A stretch of DNA of 45,456 nucleotides, taken from contig DHDR01000012.1 of NCBI GenBank assembly GCA_002399445.1, positions 1,631-47,086 of the forward strand. Direction: 5' to 3'. Positions within the stretch are counted from its first letter, which is position 1. The number at the start of each line of letters is the position of its first letter. Position numbers and translations under genes: made by a program. The notes below the pieces were generated by a model, which searched no databases, had not been told where the DNA came from, and worked only from the letters and a program-made list of their open reading frames with translations. Source of the stretch: Ruminococcaceae bacterium UBA4871. Lineage in GTDB: Bacteria; Bacillota; Clostridia; Oscillospirales; Acutalibacteraceae. Below are positions 25,301-33,065 of the stretch, in pieces.

Positions 25301-25425
25301 TCCTGCTGCAGGCCGGCTCCATTTGGAAGCCGCGGCCCATGCAAGGCACGCAGGCAGAGATGTGCGGTCTGTTCCAGACTTTTCCGAGCTTCCTGCGCCA
25401 GTGCACAGACGGCTGTTTTATCCAT
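22318..25425 (-). CDS. Orphan PglX-like (BREX-type) DNA adenine methyltransferase
   Basis: The 1035-residue protein matches the architecture of PglX from BREX systems. The N-terminal segment has RYMEVNGYL (72-80). AdoMet motif I is DPCMGSGH (261-268) and is followed by LWGLDIDEHSRQLSAFALLMKA. The catalytic motif is VVTNPPYL (NPPY 441-444), followed by KYNNDLFAVF. The C-terminal half (about 560-1035) should hold the target recognition region and the family's terminal FxxHCxxxxxRPIYW motif. No PD-(D/E)xK or helicase motif is seen, so nuclease activity is not supported. Expected function: N6-adenine methylation at an asymmetric site. No pglZ, brxA, brxB, brxC or brxL is adjacent. ATG 25425 has GGAAGGG upstream; an in-frame extension to 25566 would run through the promoter. 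Confidence 0.85.
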   Translation of the reverse strand: MDKTAVCALAQEARKSLEQTAHLCLRALHGPRLPNGAGLQQDQILREASLQGEDKLCKSAAFRFFMQLTGIRYMEVNGYLPQRILSPAPDGKLPEILENWLSRHEDTLDRDALYTQLFQKECARLHKQMPDFFPQPDCTDLLLALSCQRGTASLFCNALPESAWKNNIEIVGWLYQYYRLKEKDNAIDVYRGAVKVKDIPAATQFFTTDWVVQYMVQNTLGRVWLEGHPDSRLREQMPYFLDTPQKTPRTPMQPDSLHLLDPCMGSGHILVYAFDLLLKIYAECGISSRKAAYKILSCNLWGLDIDEHSRQLSAFALLMKAHESDPDILEKHPVLHVCTIHGSKGVTREALHFTAGKDEILEDDLRRMVITYRGAQLYGSLVYAPKVNISNLKARFESIQAEKWTDDLFQMEARRQSLETLLPLVYQTEILSESYDVVVTNPPYLNHMAKPLRRYVDKHWPKYNNDLFAVFMVRNFDFCKPDGYCGFMTPFVWMFIKSYVHLRKFLADKKSLSSLVQMEYSAFEEATVPVCTFVLQNKKEEDPGRYLKLTDFSGGMEEMGHRVAEAAAHPGSTWDYEARLSDFRQIPGNPFAYWASGSIARVFREGKPLSNSAEICNGLFTCSNQRFLRLWWEVDFQNIDFSCRNEQDCLKSPCRWFPYNKGGAYRKWYGNQDWVVDFADFGHEIQQYRTKHGQSAALPGRQHYFEESLSWGFVSSSKFGVRAYPAGFVFDIAGSSLFPKPEDRLYRLGFLDSSTAFQLLQMLNPTLNCQVGDIARLPVLEASDRSGIEKLTAENVELAQQDWNDFEPSWNFHIHPLIRANGKTLAQAQADWETTATERCRKMAKNEEAINRHFATLYATGAPTAVNAQDLSVHPADRKRDAQSLLSYFVGVYFKRFPCSFWHPTKPEPVLLLEKAPQMFTEFLEVRFGAGAADELSHSLGKGTTDYILKRWFTRTFFRFHCRMYRKRPIYWQTTCGKPALLYYHSNLPEALQFLSALSPEEKGLRALAKHPPVFDRNDGIPANYAKMQSILRKI

Positions 25426-25462
25426 GCAGATTCCCTTCCTTTTCTTATCTTGTATGGGTTCC

Positions 25463-25491
25463 ATTATAGTCGAAAAACAGGAACTTGTCAC
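25463..25491 (-). promoter_or_regulatory. Promoter of the pglX-like gene
   Basis: On the minus strand GTGACA (25491-25486), 17-base spacer and perfect TATAAT (25468-25463), about 38 bases before the start codon. The gene therefore has its own, probably active, promoter. Confidence 0.8.
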
Positions 25492-25582
25492 GTGATGGTG
25501 TCGAAAAGCAAGAGTATTTTTTGAAAAATGTGGAATGTTTTTCATAACCCAAAACTTCCAATCCAAAGAGGCGCAATATGTG

Positions 25583-25611
25583 ATGACCTGAGCCTTTTTT
25601 TGTGTTATGAT
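25583..25611 (+). promoter_or_regulatory. Possible promoter of the FAD-dehydrogenase gene
   Basis: ATGACC (25583-25588), 17 bases, TATGAT (25606-25611). The match is moderate and leaves a leader of about 145 bases in which nothing else was recognised. Confidence 0.45.
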
Positions 25612-25761
25612 AAAAGAAATAGTAGATTTACAGACTTTATCGCCTTTCTCTTTATCACAGCTTTATCCAAACATTGTTGGTAGAGCGGTCATATCGATTA
25701 TCCAAATGGATTGTTTTTTGAAAAGGATGGGTGATAACCGTAAGAAAGGAATTTTAACTAA

Positions 25762-27195
25762 ATGAAAAAACGATATGATGTCATTATAATTGGGGCCGGC
25801 CCGGCAGGAATTTTCACCGCGCTTGAATTAGACCGCCTGGCACCGGATAAAACCATGCTCATTGTTGACAGCGGCAGTGCAATTGCAGACCGCTGCTGCC
25901 CAGCCCGCACGCAGGGGCACTGTATGCATTGCAAGACCTGCAGTATTATGAATGGCTGGGCAGGTGCTGGTGCCTTTTCAGATGGAAAACTCTCCCTTTG
26001 CGAAGACGTTGGCGGCAACCTGACTGACTATATGACACGGGAAAAGGCACAGGAACTGATTCATTATTGTGACACAATTTATCTCCATTTCGGTGCACCC
26101 AAAAAGGTCTTTGGACTGGGCAGTCAGGCAGCAGACAAGATTGCCTATGAAGCAAGGCGGAGAAATATTCAGTTGATCCGCTGCCCTGTGCGGCATATGG
26201 GGACGGAATACAGTTATCAGGTTCTTAAAGCGATGTATGATTATCTGGAGAAAAAACCGCAGTTTACTTTTCTGCCTCATACCACTGCAGAACGTATTGT
26301 AGAAGAAAACGGCCGTGTTGCCGGTGTGGAATTGACGCTGGAAAACGGAAGTACCTGCTGTGTGGAAGGGGAGAATGTAGTCGCAGCGCCGGGCCGTGGA
26401 GGGGCTGCGTGGCTTTCCCGCATTGCCAAAGAAACCGGCCTTAAGACGGCAAATAATGAAGTGGATATTGGTGTGCGTGTAGAAGTGCCAAATGGTGTGA
26501 TGGACCCGCTGACCAAAAGCTTATATGAAGCCAAATTGATTTATTATTCGGATACTTTTGAAAACAAGGTGCGGACTTTCTGCATGAACCCAGGCGGAAT
26601 TGTCAGCGAAGAACACTATGACGGACCAAATGGCGGCCTTGCGGTTGTCAACGGACATTCCTATGCGGAAGAGGAACGCCACAGTGATAACACTAACTTT
26701 GCACTGCTGGTTTCGACTAAGTTTACGCAGCCATTTAATCAGCCAATTGAGTATGGACGCTATATTGCAAAACTTGGAAATATGCTGACGGGCGGCGGTA
26801 TTATGGTGCAGCGTTTAGGTGACCTGCTGTTGGGGCGGCGCAGCAGTGCAAGCCGTCTGGCCAAATCCACAACCGTGCCGACACTGAAGACCGCGGTTCC
26901 CGGTGACCTTTCTTTTGTGTTGCCGCATCGCCATTTGACGTCCATTGTAGAAGCACTGAAAGCATTCGATGCATTGGCACCTGGACTTTACAGCAAAAAT
27001 ACACTGCTTTATGGAGTGGAAGTCAAATTTTATTCATCAAAAGTAGAGGTTAATCATGATTTTTCAACAGTAATCCCGGGTCTGTATGCCATTGGAGATG
27101 GTGCCGGTATTACGCGCGGACTGATGCAGGCTTCGGCAACCGGCGTTGTGGTTGCACGTGCAATTGCTGGAAAGGGAGAAACGAACAAAACATAA
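25762..27195 (+). CDS. FAD-dependent dehydrogenase of the COG2509 family
   Basis: The 477-residue protein has an N-terminal FAD-binding Rossmann motif GAGPAG (residues 11-16) and a C-terminal FAD motif IGDGAGITRG (about 444-453). Between them lie a Cys-rich stretch (Cys45, Cys46, then GHCMHCKTC near 52-58) and GAGAFSDGKL (about 68-77), as in the uncharacterised COG2509 flavoproteins. The cysteines could bind a metal or cluster or be redox-active; this is inference. The substrate is unknown. The start ATG 25762 has AGAAAGGA upstream, at a slightly long spacing. The gene is divergent from pglX and ends at a strong hairpin that overlaps the stop of the converging SGNH gene. Confidence 0.88.
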   Translation: MKKRYDVIIIGAGPAGIFTALELDRLAPDKTMLIVDSGSAIADRCCPARTQGHCMHCKTCSIMNGWAGAGAFSDGKLSLCEDVGGNLTDYMTREKAQELIHYCDTIYLHFGAPKKVFGLGSQAADKIAYEARRRNIQLIRCPVRHMGTEYSYQVLKAMYDYLEKKPQFTFLPHTTAERIVEENGRVAGVELTLENGSTCCVEGENVVAAPGRGGAAWLSRIAKETGLKTANNEVDIGVRVEVPNGVMDPLTKSLYEAKLIYYSDTFENKVRTFCMNPGGIVSEEHYDGPNGGLAVVNGHSYAEEERHSDNTNFALLVSTKFTQPFNQPIEYGRYIAKLGNMLTGGGIMVQRLGDLLLGRRSSASRLAKSTTVPTLKTAVPGDLSFVLPHRHLTSIVEALKAFDALAPGLYSKNTLLYGVEVKFYSSKVEVNHDFSTVIPGLYAIGDGAGITRGLMQASATGVVVARAIAGKGETNKT

Positions 27196-27215
27196 AAGCA
27201 GCTCCTTAAAACACG

Positions 27216-27269
27216 ATACCCGTCTCTGATTTTCTTCTTTGAAAGAAAATGCAGGAACGGGTATTTTTT
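27216..27269 (+). terminator. Terminator after the FAD-dehydrogenase gene
   Basis: ATACCCGT (27216-27223) pairs with ACGGGTAT (27257-27264), with an internal ATTTTCTT/AAGAAAAT stem and a T6 tail that overlaps the stop codon of the opposing gene. Confidence 0.85.
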
Positions 27270-28251
27270 AATCTGCAAATAGTTCAGGTGTGTTTTGCTG
27301 CAGGTATTTACCGACATATTCTGTTACGACATAAGCACCATCGTAATTTACATGGGAGGCGTTGTTCATCATGGTTGGAAAATCGAAGCCCATTTTTTCC
27401 ATTTGGTTCGGACGATTCAAGTCTAAAAATGGAATCCCTACAGCAGAAGCTTCCTGCTTTATCTGATTGAGTTTTCCCGGTGCATCGCCAGCCCACTGGG
27501 TCAGTTTGTCACTGCTCATTTCACAGGGAAAATTAATCAGCACAAGCTGGAAATTTTCATCTTGTGCCAATTGAAAAAATTTCTGCAGATAATTTTCTTG
27601 TTTGTCTGCAAGCGGCGTACAGGCAGCATAGTTCCAGTTATCATAGGCCATTTTTTTGCCGTATTGCTGGTCCCCGGCATCGAATCCGAGTGCACCGGTA
27701 TATTTGCCAATATAGTCCTGCCACTCCTTCTGAATGCTCTTTGTATCGCTCCAGCGGCTGTGATACATCAGCAGCGGAAAGAAATAGGCGAGTCTGTCTT
27801 TAGCAGGAACAGAGGCTTCTATCGCTTTTATTTTGTTGCAGCTTATTTTCATGGGGTCCAGCACACGGTGTGCAAAACTTTTGTCGCCGTAGGGTGACTG
27901 ATTCAGTGCATAGTAAATATCCAGTACAACAACCTTTGGATTCTGACGTTTCAATATTTCCTTGAGCAGATAGTAGGTTTCATAGAGTTCCTGTCCGCCA
28001 GTTGAGGCATTAAAGCTGTTGATGCCAAATTCTTTTTTAAAGTATGGTGGGTTGATTGCGCCGCCCATATGGCTTCCCCCCACAAAAAGCAATGGATAAC
28101 TGTTTTCATCATCTGTATAAAGAACTCGTTTTAGGTCACGGTAATGTCCTTTATCCACAAAAATTTCATTTGCAAAGCAGAGAAGCAAGGAAGCACATAG
28201 GATTAGAGAAACCAGCCCTGCCAAGCGGCGCAGAAGAATTTTCTTTTTCAT
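27268..28251 (-). CDS. Membrane-anchored SGNH-like protein, MBOAT partner
   Basis: The 327-residue protein has one N-terminal membrane anchor (about residues 7-28) and an extracytoplasmic domain. FVGGSHMGGAINPP with Ser60 sits where the SGNH-hydrolase nucleophile is expected, and NASHVNYDGA with His300 fits the late catalytic His. It resembles DltD/AlgJ-type proteins, which work with an MBOAT channel to acylate surface polymers. The MBOAT gene lies 12 bases upstream in the same operon, which strongly supports a two-part O-acyltransferase. AAGGAGG precedes ATG 28251. The acceptor is unknown; the neighbouring Wzy-type polymer or teichoic acid are candidates. There are no dltA, dltB or dltC genes here, so D-alanylation is unlikely. 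Confidence 0.75.
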   Translation of the reverse strand: MKKKILLRRLAGLVSLILCASLLLCFANEIFVDKGHYRDLKRVLYTDDENSYPLLFVGGSHMGGAINPPYFKKEFGINSFNASTGGQELYETYYLLKEILKRQNPKVVVLDIYYALNQSPYGDKSFAHRVLDPMKISCNKIKAIEASVPAKDRLAYFFPLLMYHSRWSDTKSIQKEWQDYIGKYTGALGFDAGDQQYGKKMAYDNWNYAACTPLADKQENYLQKFFQLAQDENFQLVLINFPCEMSSDKLTQWAGDAPGKLNQIKQEASAVGIPFLDLNRPNQMEKMGFDFPTMMNNASHVNYDGAYVVTEYVGKYLQQNTPELFAD

Positions 28252-28263
28252 TTTTCTGCCTCC

Positions 28264-29745
28264 TTAAAATTTAGCATAGATGAAAGACTGTGCACTGTAG
28301 CTGGGACCATAGACACCACATATTGCTACAAATATCAGCAGCAGCAAGATACATGACCACTGCAGGAATCCGTTCCCGTGCAGCCATTTGGGATACAGAC
28401 GACCGCAATGAAGCTGCAGACATTCCAGCATCATTACCAAGGCAATACATCCAATTACAAGCCAAAAGCCCGGAAGTCCGTTGGAAAACTGCTCAGAAAC
28501 TAATTGCAGGAAAGAGGCAGTACCGTTATGCATTAAAGCATTGATTACAGATAAAGCGTTGCGCATAGAGTGACAACGGAAAAAGATCCATGTAAAATCG
28601 ACCAGACAAAAGATAAAAAGTGTGCTTAAGAGCGTGCGCAGCTTACTTTGCTGTTGAATGTGCAGCCGATTGGTCAGCTTTTCTCGGGCAGGGGCAAGCA
28701 AACCTCCAATAATTTGATAAATTCCATGCAGCGTGCCCCATACAATAAAATTAAGTCCGGCACCGTGCCAAAATCCGCTGACGACAAAGGTCATCATCAC
28801 ATTGAAATATTTTCTGGCCTTTGAGCAGCGGTTTCCGCCCAAAGGGATATAGATGTAATCGCGCAGCCAAGTCGAGAAAGAAATGTGCCAACGCCGCCAG
28901 AATTCTCGTATGCTGCGGGACAAATAAGGAAGATTGAAATTTTCCGGCAGATGAAAACCAAATAGTTCGGCAGAACCCAGCGCAATATGTGTGTATCCAG
29001 CAAAATCCATATAAATTTCAAAGCCATAGAGCAGAACAGCACTCCACATGGGCAGCCCAGCATATTTATGTGTATTGCTGTAAATGAAAGTTACCCACGG
29101 AGCGATTCGATCTGCAATCACCAGTTTCAAAAAGAATCCCCACAATATCCGCAGACAGGCATGCTTGACCATACGGTAGCTGACTTTCTGTTTTTGCCGA
29201 AACTGCGGCAGCAAATCCGGTGCACGGCAAATAGGTCCGGATGTAACAGAAGGGAAAAAGCTCATAAATAAAAAGTAATTAAGAAAATTATGCTCCGCAG
29301 CAAACTTGTTCTTTTCTACATCAACCAGATATGAAACTGCCTGTAGTGAAAAGAAAGAGATCCCCATTGGCAGCAGAAAAGAAGGTGAAGATAAAGTGAC
29401 ATGCTGCCCAAAAAGATGGAAAACGTGCTGTAGACAGTCAACAAAAAAGGACGTATATTTGCAGACCAGCAGTGGAGAAATGGAAAAAATAATAAAGGCT
29501 GCTAACGCAGGTCTGGATTGTTTGCCGTGCATTTTCAGCCTTTCCAAAATTAGGCCACCAAGATAAGAAATCAGTGTAACGGTAAGTAGAACAGGAAGAG
29601 CCGTGGGTGTCCAGCTCATGTAGAAATAGATACATGCGGCAAGAAGTAACCATTTGCTGGCACAAAAAGGAATAAAATAATGAAATAGAGCAAAGACAAA
29701 AATAAAAAATAAATATTGGATAGAGGAAAGTGAGATAATAGCCAC
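28264..29745 (-). CDS. MBOAT family O-acyltransferase (AlgI/PatA-like)
   Basis: The 493-residue polytopic membrane protein contains the MBOAT signature REFWRRWHISFSTWLRDYIYIPLGGNR-like block (about residues 284-310) and the catalytic His327 in FWHGAGLNF. Ten or more hydrophobic segments are seen. It should move acyl groups across the membrane to an extracellular acceptor, together with the SGNH protein encoded next. The start is uncertain: GTG 29745 overlaps its own GGAGG (29749-29745), which normal initiation does not allow, whereas ATT 29739 and ATC 29736 lie four to seven bases after the GGAGGT. No in-frame ATG exists before the first membrane helix. The promoter could not be fixed. Confidence 0.9.
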   Translation of the reverse strand: MAIISLSSIQYLFFIFVFALFHYFIPFCASKWLLLAACIYFYMSWTPTALPVLLTVTLISYLGGLILERLKMHGKQSRPALAAFIIFSISPLLVCKYTSFFVDCLQHVFHLFGQHVTLSSPSFLLPMGISFFSLQAVSYLVDVEKNKFAAEHNFLNYFLFMSFFPSVTSGPICRAPDLLPQFRQKQKVSYRMVKHACLRILWGFFLKLVIADRIAPWVTFIYSNTHKYAGLPMWSAVLLYGFEIYMDFAGYTHIALGSAELFGFHLPENFNLPYLSRSIREFWRRWHISFSTWLRDYIYIPLGGNRCSKARKYFNVMMTFVVSGFWHGAGLNFIVWGTLHGIYQIIGGLLAPAREKLTNRLHIQQQSKLRTLLSTLFIFCLVDFTWIFFRCHSMRNALSVINALMHNGTASFLQLVSEQFSNGLPGFWLVIGCIALVMMLECLQLHCGRLYPKWLHGNGFLQWSCILLLLIFVAICGVYGPSYSAQSFIYAKF

Positions 29746-29935
29746 CTCCGTTACTGCTGTAGAATTTTTTCATTACAGAATACAAAATATTTTTATTATA
29801 AATGTTGAATGTGATGTTAGAATTGAAAGCAAGTGAATTTTATGTGAATTTTTATTCATAACATGTTATATTATAAAGGATTAACCGCAATTCTTTGACA
29901 TATTCACATTTGTGAAATTGCAATAAAGCACGTGC
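29746..29935. other. Very AT-rich divergent intergenic region
   Basis: About 190 bases between the MBOAT gene and the wzy-like promoter. Several TATAAT-like hexamers occur on the minus strand, none with a convincing -35. No coding region or structured RNA was recognised. Confidence 0.4.
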
Positions 29936-29964
29936 TTGTAAATTTGAAATAAGGATGATATAAT
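29936..29964 (+). promoter_or_regulatory. Promoter of the wzy-wzz transcript
   Basis: TTGTAA (29936-29941), 17-base spacer, perfect TATAAT (29959-29964) with a preceding TGA that makes it an extended -10. Confidence 0.8.
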
Positions 29965-30038
29965 AAAAACGCTCTACATAATTTTTGGAATGTTTCTGAT
30001 TCTTAAATCTAACAGAAATTATAAACGGGGGGATGTCC

Positions 30039-31604
30039 ATGCTGCATGTGAAACGGACCGGTGCAGTACTGGATGTGCTGCTCTTTGGGGCAGCCACAGT
30101 GCTATTCCTTGCCTCAGCAGTGCTGAGATGGATGGGAAGCGGGTATATTTCCGGCGCGTTTTATCTGATGGTGTTTGGTGTTCTGTTTTTTAATGCAGGT
30201 GCCCTTTTCCATTCGTTGTCCCATATCTACAGGGATATTTCTTTCTTGCTTTTTTTAATTGCCTATAATATTCTCCTTTTGGGGAGAGTTTATTTTAACT
30301 GTATCTATTACCGCCACAAGATTTTGACTGCATTGGAAGCAGATAGTTGGGAAAATCTTTATACGGCTATGGCTATCGTTACAACTGGGCTGGTCGTTTT
30401 CACGATAGCCTATTATGCAGTTGGCCTGCTTTTTACAAAGCGCGAGCGGCAAATGCAGAAGAGCAGGGGAAAAGTGGACATGCATGCCTACATTCCTGTG
30501 CTGCGTCAGATTTCCAAGGTAATTTTGTATGTTACTTCAATTCCTTATTTTTATGTGATGGTGCTGAGAATTCTGGCGGTTATGAAAGACGGCTATACGG
30601 TTTCTTTTACCAAAACAGTAGATATTCCGGGCGTGATTAGCCGGCTTGCGGCGCTTTTTGTGCCGTCTTTTGCCGTGTTTCTCGGCACACTTCCATCTTT
30701 AAAAGAAATGAAGCTCCCGCTGCTAGTCTATGGTATTTACATGGTTGCATCTTTGCTTACCGGCCGGCGGAATATGATGGTTACGGAAGCCTTTATGCTC
30801 TTTGTTTATTTTGTGATGCGAGATTACCGCAGGGCAAAGACAAAACGATATTTCACTCCAAAAACAGTGGCCGTTTGTATCGTTGTGGTTATCATTGCTG
30901 CTTATTTACTGCAGGTGATGGCTATGAAACGTGCCGGAAAATCAATGGCGGGCCATTCTTTTATCAGCATGCTCATTAGCTTTGTAGATTCTCAGGGTGC
31001 CAGTTTTCGTGTGGTGGTGCAGACGGTGAATATTCATTCATTTTTTAATCCGAATGTGACTTGGATGTATCTTTTCTATCCATTTGAGCTGTTTGCACAC
31101 AACAATCGCGTGATTGCCAGTTTGTTTGGTCTGCAGCCCATTGTTGAAGTGCAAAATGAAGGGTTTGCAAAAACAACCCATAATTTTGCACATGTGTTAA
31201 CTTATAAAGTCGATCCACAGCGTTATGAAAACGGCGGCGGCTTTGGCACTTCTTTTATTGCCGAGGCTTATGTTGCCGGAGGTATTGCTGCGGTTATTTT
31301 GCTGGTGATTTTGATTGCCGTGCTTTTTCGCTTTATGTCTTCAATCCTCACGCGCGGCTGGGCAGTGATTGCGTTTGGCATGCTGGCTTTTCGGCATCTG
31401 ATTTATCTGCCGCGCAGTTTTGCATTTACCTGGATAACAGACACATTCAGTATTACGAATATCGTGTATTTTACGGCGCTGTTTGCCGTTTCCCTGCTGA
31501 TTGTACAGATTAGTGCGAAAGTGTATCCGCTGAGGCGGCATGAGAAGCCCGCGGTATGTCCCGACAAGGCTAATCAATCCCTGAATCTATCGGAGGTTAA
31601 ATAA
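30039..31604 (+). CDS. O-antigen/exopolysaccharide polymerase, Wzy-like
   Basis: The 521-residue protein has about twelve predicted membrane segments. A large loop in the second half contains NVTWMYLFYPFELFAHNNR and then GFGTSFIAEAYVAGG, a pattern of the O-antigen polysaccharide polymerase family (pfam14296-type). It would join undecaprenyl-linked repeat units outside the membrane. ATG 30039 is slightly preferred over ATG 30033, because the G-run (30026-30032) would abut the latter. The Wzz-like gene starts one base after the stop, so the two form an operon, as chain-length regulators and polymerases often do. No glycosyltransferase, flippase or initiating transferase gene is nearby. Confidence 0.8.
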   Translation: MLHVKRTGAVLDVLLFGAATVLFLASAVLRWMGSGYISGAFYLMVFGVLFFNAGALFHSLSHIYRDISFLLFLIAYNILLLGRVYFNCIYYRHKILTALEADSWENLYTAMAIVTTGLVVFTIAYYAVGLLFTKRERQMQKSRGKVDMHAYIPVLRQISKVILYVTSIPYFYVMVLRILAVMKDGYTVSFTKTVDIPGVISRLAALFVPSFAVFLGTLPSLKEMKLPLLVYGIYMVASLLTGRRNMMVTEAFMLFVYFVMRDYRRAKTKRYFTPKTVAVCIVVVIIAAYLLQVMAMKRAGKSMAGHSFISMLISFVDSQGASFRVVVQTVNIHSFFNPNVTWMYLFYPFELFAHNNRVIASLFGLQPIVEVQNEGFAKTTHNFAHVLTYKVDPQRYENGGGFGTSFIAEAYVAGGIAAVILLVILIAVLFRFMSSILTRGWAVIAFGMLAFRHLIYLPRSFAFTWITDTFSITNIVYFTALFAVSLLIVQISAKVYPLRRHEKPAVCPDKANQSLNLSEVK

Positions 31605-31605
31605 T

Positions 31606-32877
31606 ATGGAAGTTAGTGTGTGCTTTTCAGATATCTGGAACTTTATTAAAAAGAACTGGTGGAAGCTGCTGATTGTTGTGGTGTTGATGGGTATTGTTGG
31701 TGCCGCAATGTCTCTTCAGGCGTTGTCTCCGACTTATTCTTCCGATTCCACTGTTGTCCTTTCCTGCACGGTTCCCGCCAATGCGGATAAAGATTATCGG
31801 CTGCAGTATACATCCATCCTTGGTACTCGTGTCACAAGCGGGTTGGCAATTGCCAATGCACCGCAGATGAAACAGGAGATTGCGAATCGACTGCAGATTC
31901 CTGTCTCGCAAATCATTAATATTACGGCAACACAGAATCAAAATGCACCAAGTATTCGGATTGTTACTTCTACAAAGAATGCAGCTGCATGTGCAAAAAT
32001 TTCCGATACGGCGTGCGAGATTGCTGCACAGCAATTGCAACAAATGTTTCCTACTCCGCCGCTTACGGTAACCATGGTGGATGCAGGGAAAAAAGCAGTG
32101 GCTGTTTCCCATAAGATTGCCGCTGTAAAAGGTGCAGTCCTTGGTGGTGCATTTGCTGTTGTGCTGTGCTTCGTTTTTGCTGTTTTGAAAGTGATTTTAG
32201 ACAAAAATGTGCGGAACAGTGTCTTTGTTGCAGAGGCTCTTCATATTCCGCTTTTAGGGACGGTTGGGGCTCATAAAAAGAAAAATAATCATCATAACGA
32301 TGAAATTCGCCGTATCCGGTCCGCAGCTTTGCTGCAAGCAGGGGATGGCCGCAGTTTATTGTTTGCGCCGGTAAGCCGGAATAGTCAGGAACAGGATTTG
32401 GTTAATGGAGTAGCACGTTCGATTGCAGGAAGTCAGAAAAAGGTGCTGCTGATTGATACCGATATGAAAAATCCAGTATTGGCAGCAAAGTTGGGTATCC
32501 AGTCCAAAGAATCCCTCTATGCGGTTTTGAGCGGGAATGTGCTTTTAAAAGATGCCGTTGTGCAGACAGATGTCAACAACCTTTCGTTTTTAGGTTGTTC
32601 AGCAGCTGCTGAAGCAGAAAATGCGGAGGATCTGCTTGGCTCGGCAGTATTTCAGCAGATACTTACCGATGCAAAAGGACAGTACGATTATGTTTTGCTG
32701 AGTGCACCGTCTGAGACAGATAGTGCTGATACAGACAGCATTGCTGCTGCATGTGATGCTGTTGTCATGGTTGTTCGGTATGGAATTACATCAATGCAGG
32801 CATTCCGCACCAGCCTTGCCCGTATCCGTACTTCCGGCGGAAAAGTGATTGGCTTTGTTACTACAGATGTTATCTGA
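31606..32877 (+). CDS. Wzz chain-length determinant fused to a degenerate BY-kinase (CpsD-like) domain
   Basis: The 423-residue protein has a Wzz module with two membrane helices (about 20-40 and 172-196) and an extracytoplasmic part between them. A P-loop-type cytoplasmic domain follows. In active bacterial tyrosine kinases this domain has a Walker A (GEGKS/T), Walker A' and Walker B. Here only Walker A' is kept (LLIDTD, 281-286). The Walker A position (253-264) reads APVSRNSQEQDL without Gly-Lys-Ser/Thr, and the Walker B position reads VLLSAP (363-368) instead of an Asp-containing IIDTP. There is no Tyr-rich C-terminus. Kinase activity is therefore unlikely, and a scaffold role is inferred. 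CGGAGG lies nine bases before ATG 31606. Confidence 0.85.
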   Translation: MEVSVCFSDIWNFIKKNWWKLLIVVVLMGIVGAAMSLQALSPTYSSDSTVVLSCTVPANADKDYRLQYTSILGTRVTSGLAIANAPQMKQEIANRLQIPVSQIINITATQNQNAPSIRIVTSTKNAAACAKISDTACEIAAQQLQQMFPTPPLTVTMVDAGKKAVAVSHKIAAVKGAVLGGAFAVVLCFVFAVLKVILDKNVRNSVFVAEALHIPLLGTVGAHKKKNNHHNDEIRRIRSAALLQAGDGRSLLFAPVSRNSQEQDLVNGVARSIAGSQKKVLLIDTDMKNPVLAAKLGIQSKESLYAVLSGNVLLKDAVVQTDVNNLSFLGCSAAAEAENAEDLLGSAVFQQILTDAKGQYDYVLLSAPSETDSADTDSIAAACDAVVMVVRYGITSMQAFRTSLARIRTSGGKVIGFVTTDVI

Positions 32878-32900
32878 ACAGGCCACTTTTAATACGTGAT

Positions 32901-32945
32901 AAAATCCTATCTGTGAAGTTTTATAATTTTGCAGATAGGATTTTT
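32901..32945 (+). terminator. Terminator of the wzy-wzz operon
   Basis: AAAATCCTATCTG (32901-32913) pairs with CAGATAGGATTTT (32932-32944), loop of 18 bases, T tail. Confidence 0.9.
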
Positions 32946-33009
32946 GTTCCCGCTTAAAGGAAAATACACTTTGAAAATGAGAAAGAAAATAAAATCTGAT
33001 AATCCGGTG

Positions 33010-33038
33010 TTGACATTTTTCCGGCATTACGATATAAT
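33010..33038 (+). promoter_or_regulatory. Consensus promoter of the feo operon
   Basis: Perfect TTGACA (33010-33015), 17 bases, perfect TATAAT (33033-33038). Such a strong promoter suggests control by a repressor. Confidence 0.9.
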
Positions 33039-33053
33039 AAAAATGCAAATAGA

Positions 33054-33065
33054 TAGCATATGCTA
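33054..33065 (+). promoter_or_regulatory. Candidate metalloregulator operator of the feo operon
   Basis: TAGCATATGCTA is a perfect 12-base palindrome about ten bases after the predicted transcription start. An overlapping imperfect repeat, AACTA-AAAG-TAGTT, follows at once. Position and dyad symmetry suit a DtxR/MntR- or Fur-type repressor, but the bases do not match a textbook consensus exactly. Confidence 0.45.

Noticed and set aside
25426..25566. Upstream extension of the PglX-like protein to 25566
   Set aside because: It would translate through a strong promoter at 25463-25491; ATG 25425 has a good ribosome binding site.
22318..25761. Complete BREX or restriction-modification island
   Set aside because: No PglZ, BrxC, BrxL, nuclease or helicase gene is visible in the flanking sequence.
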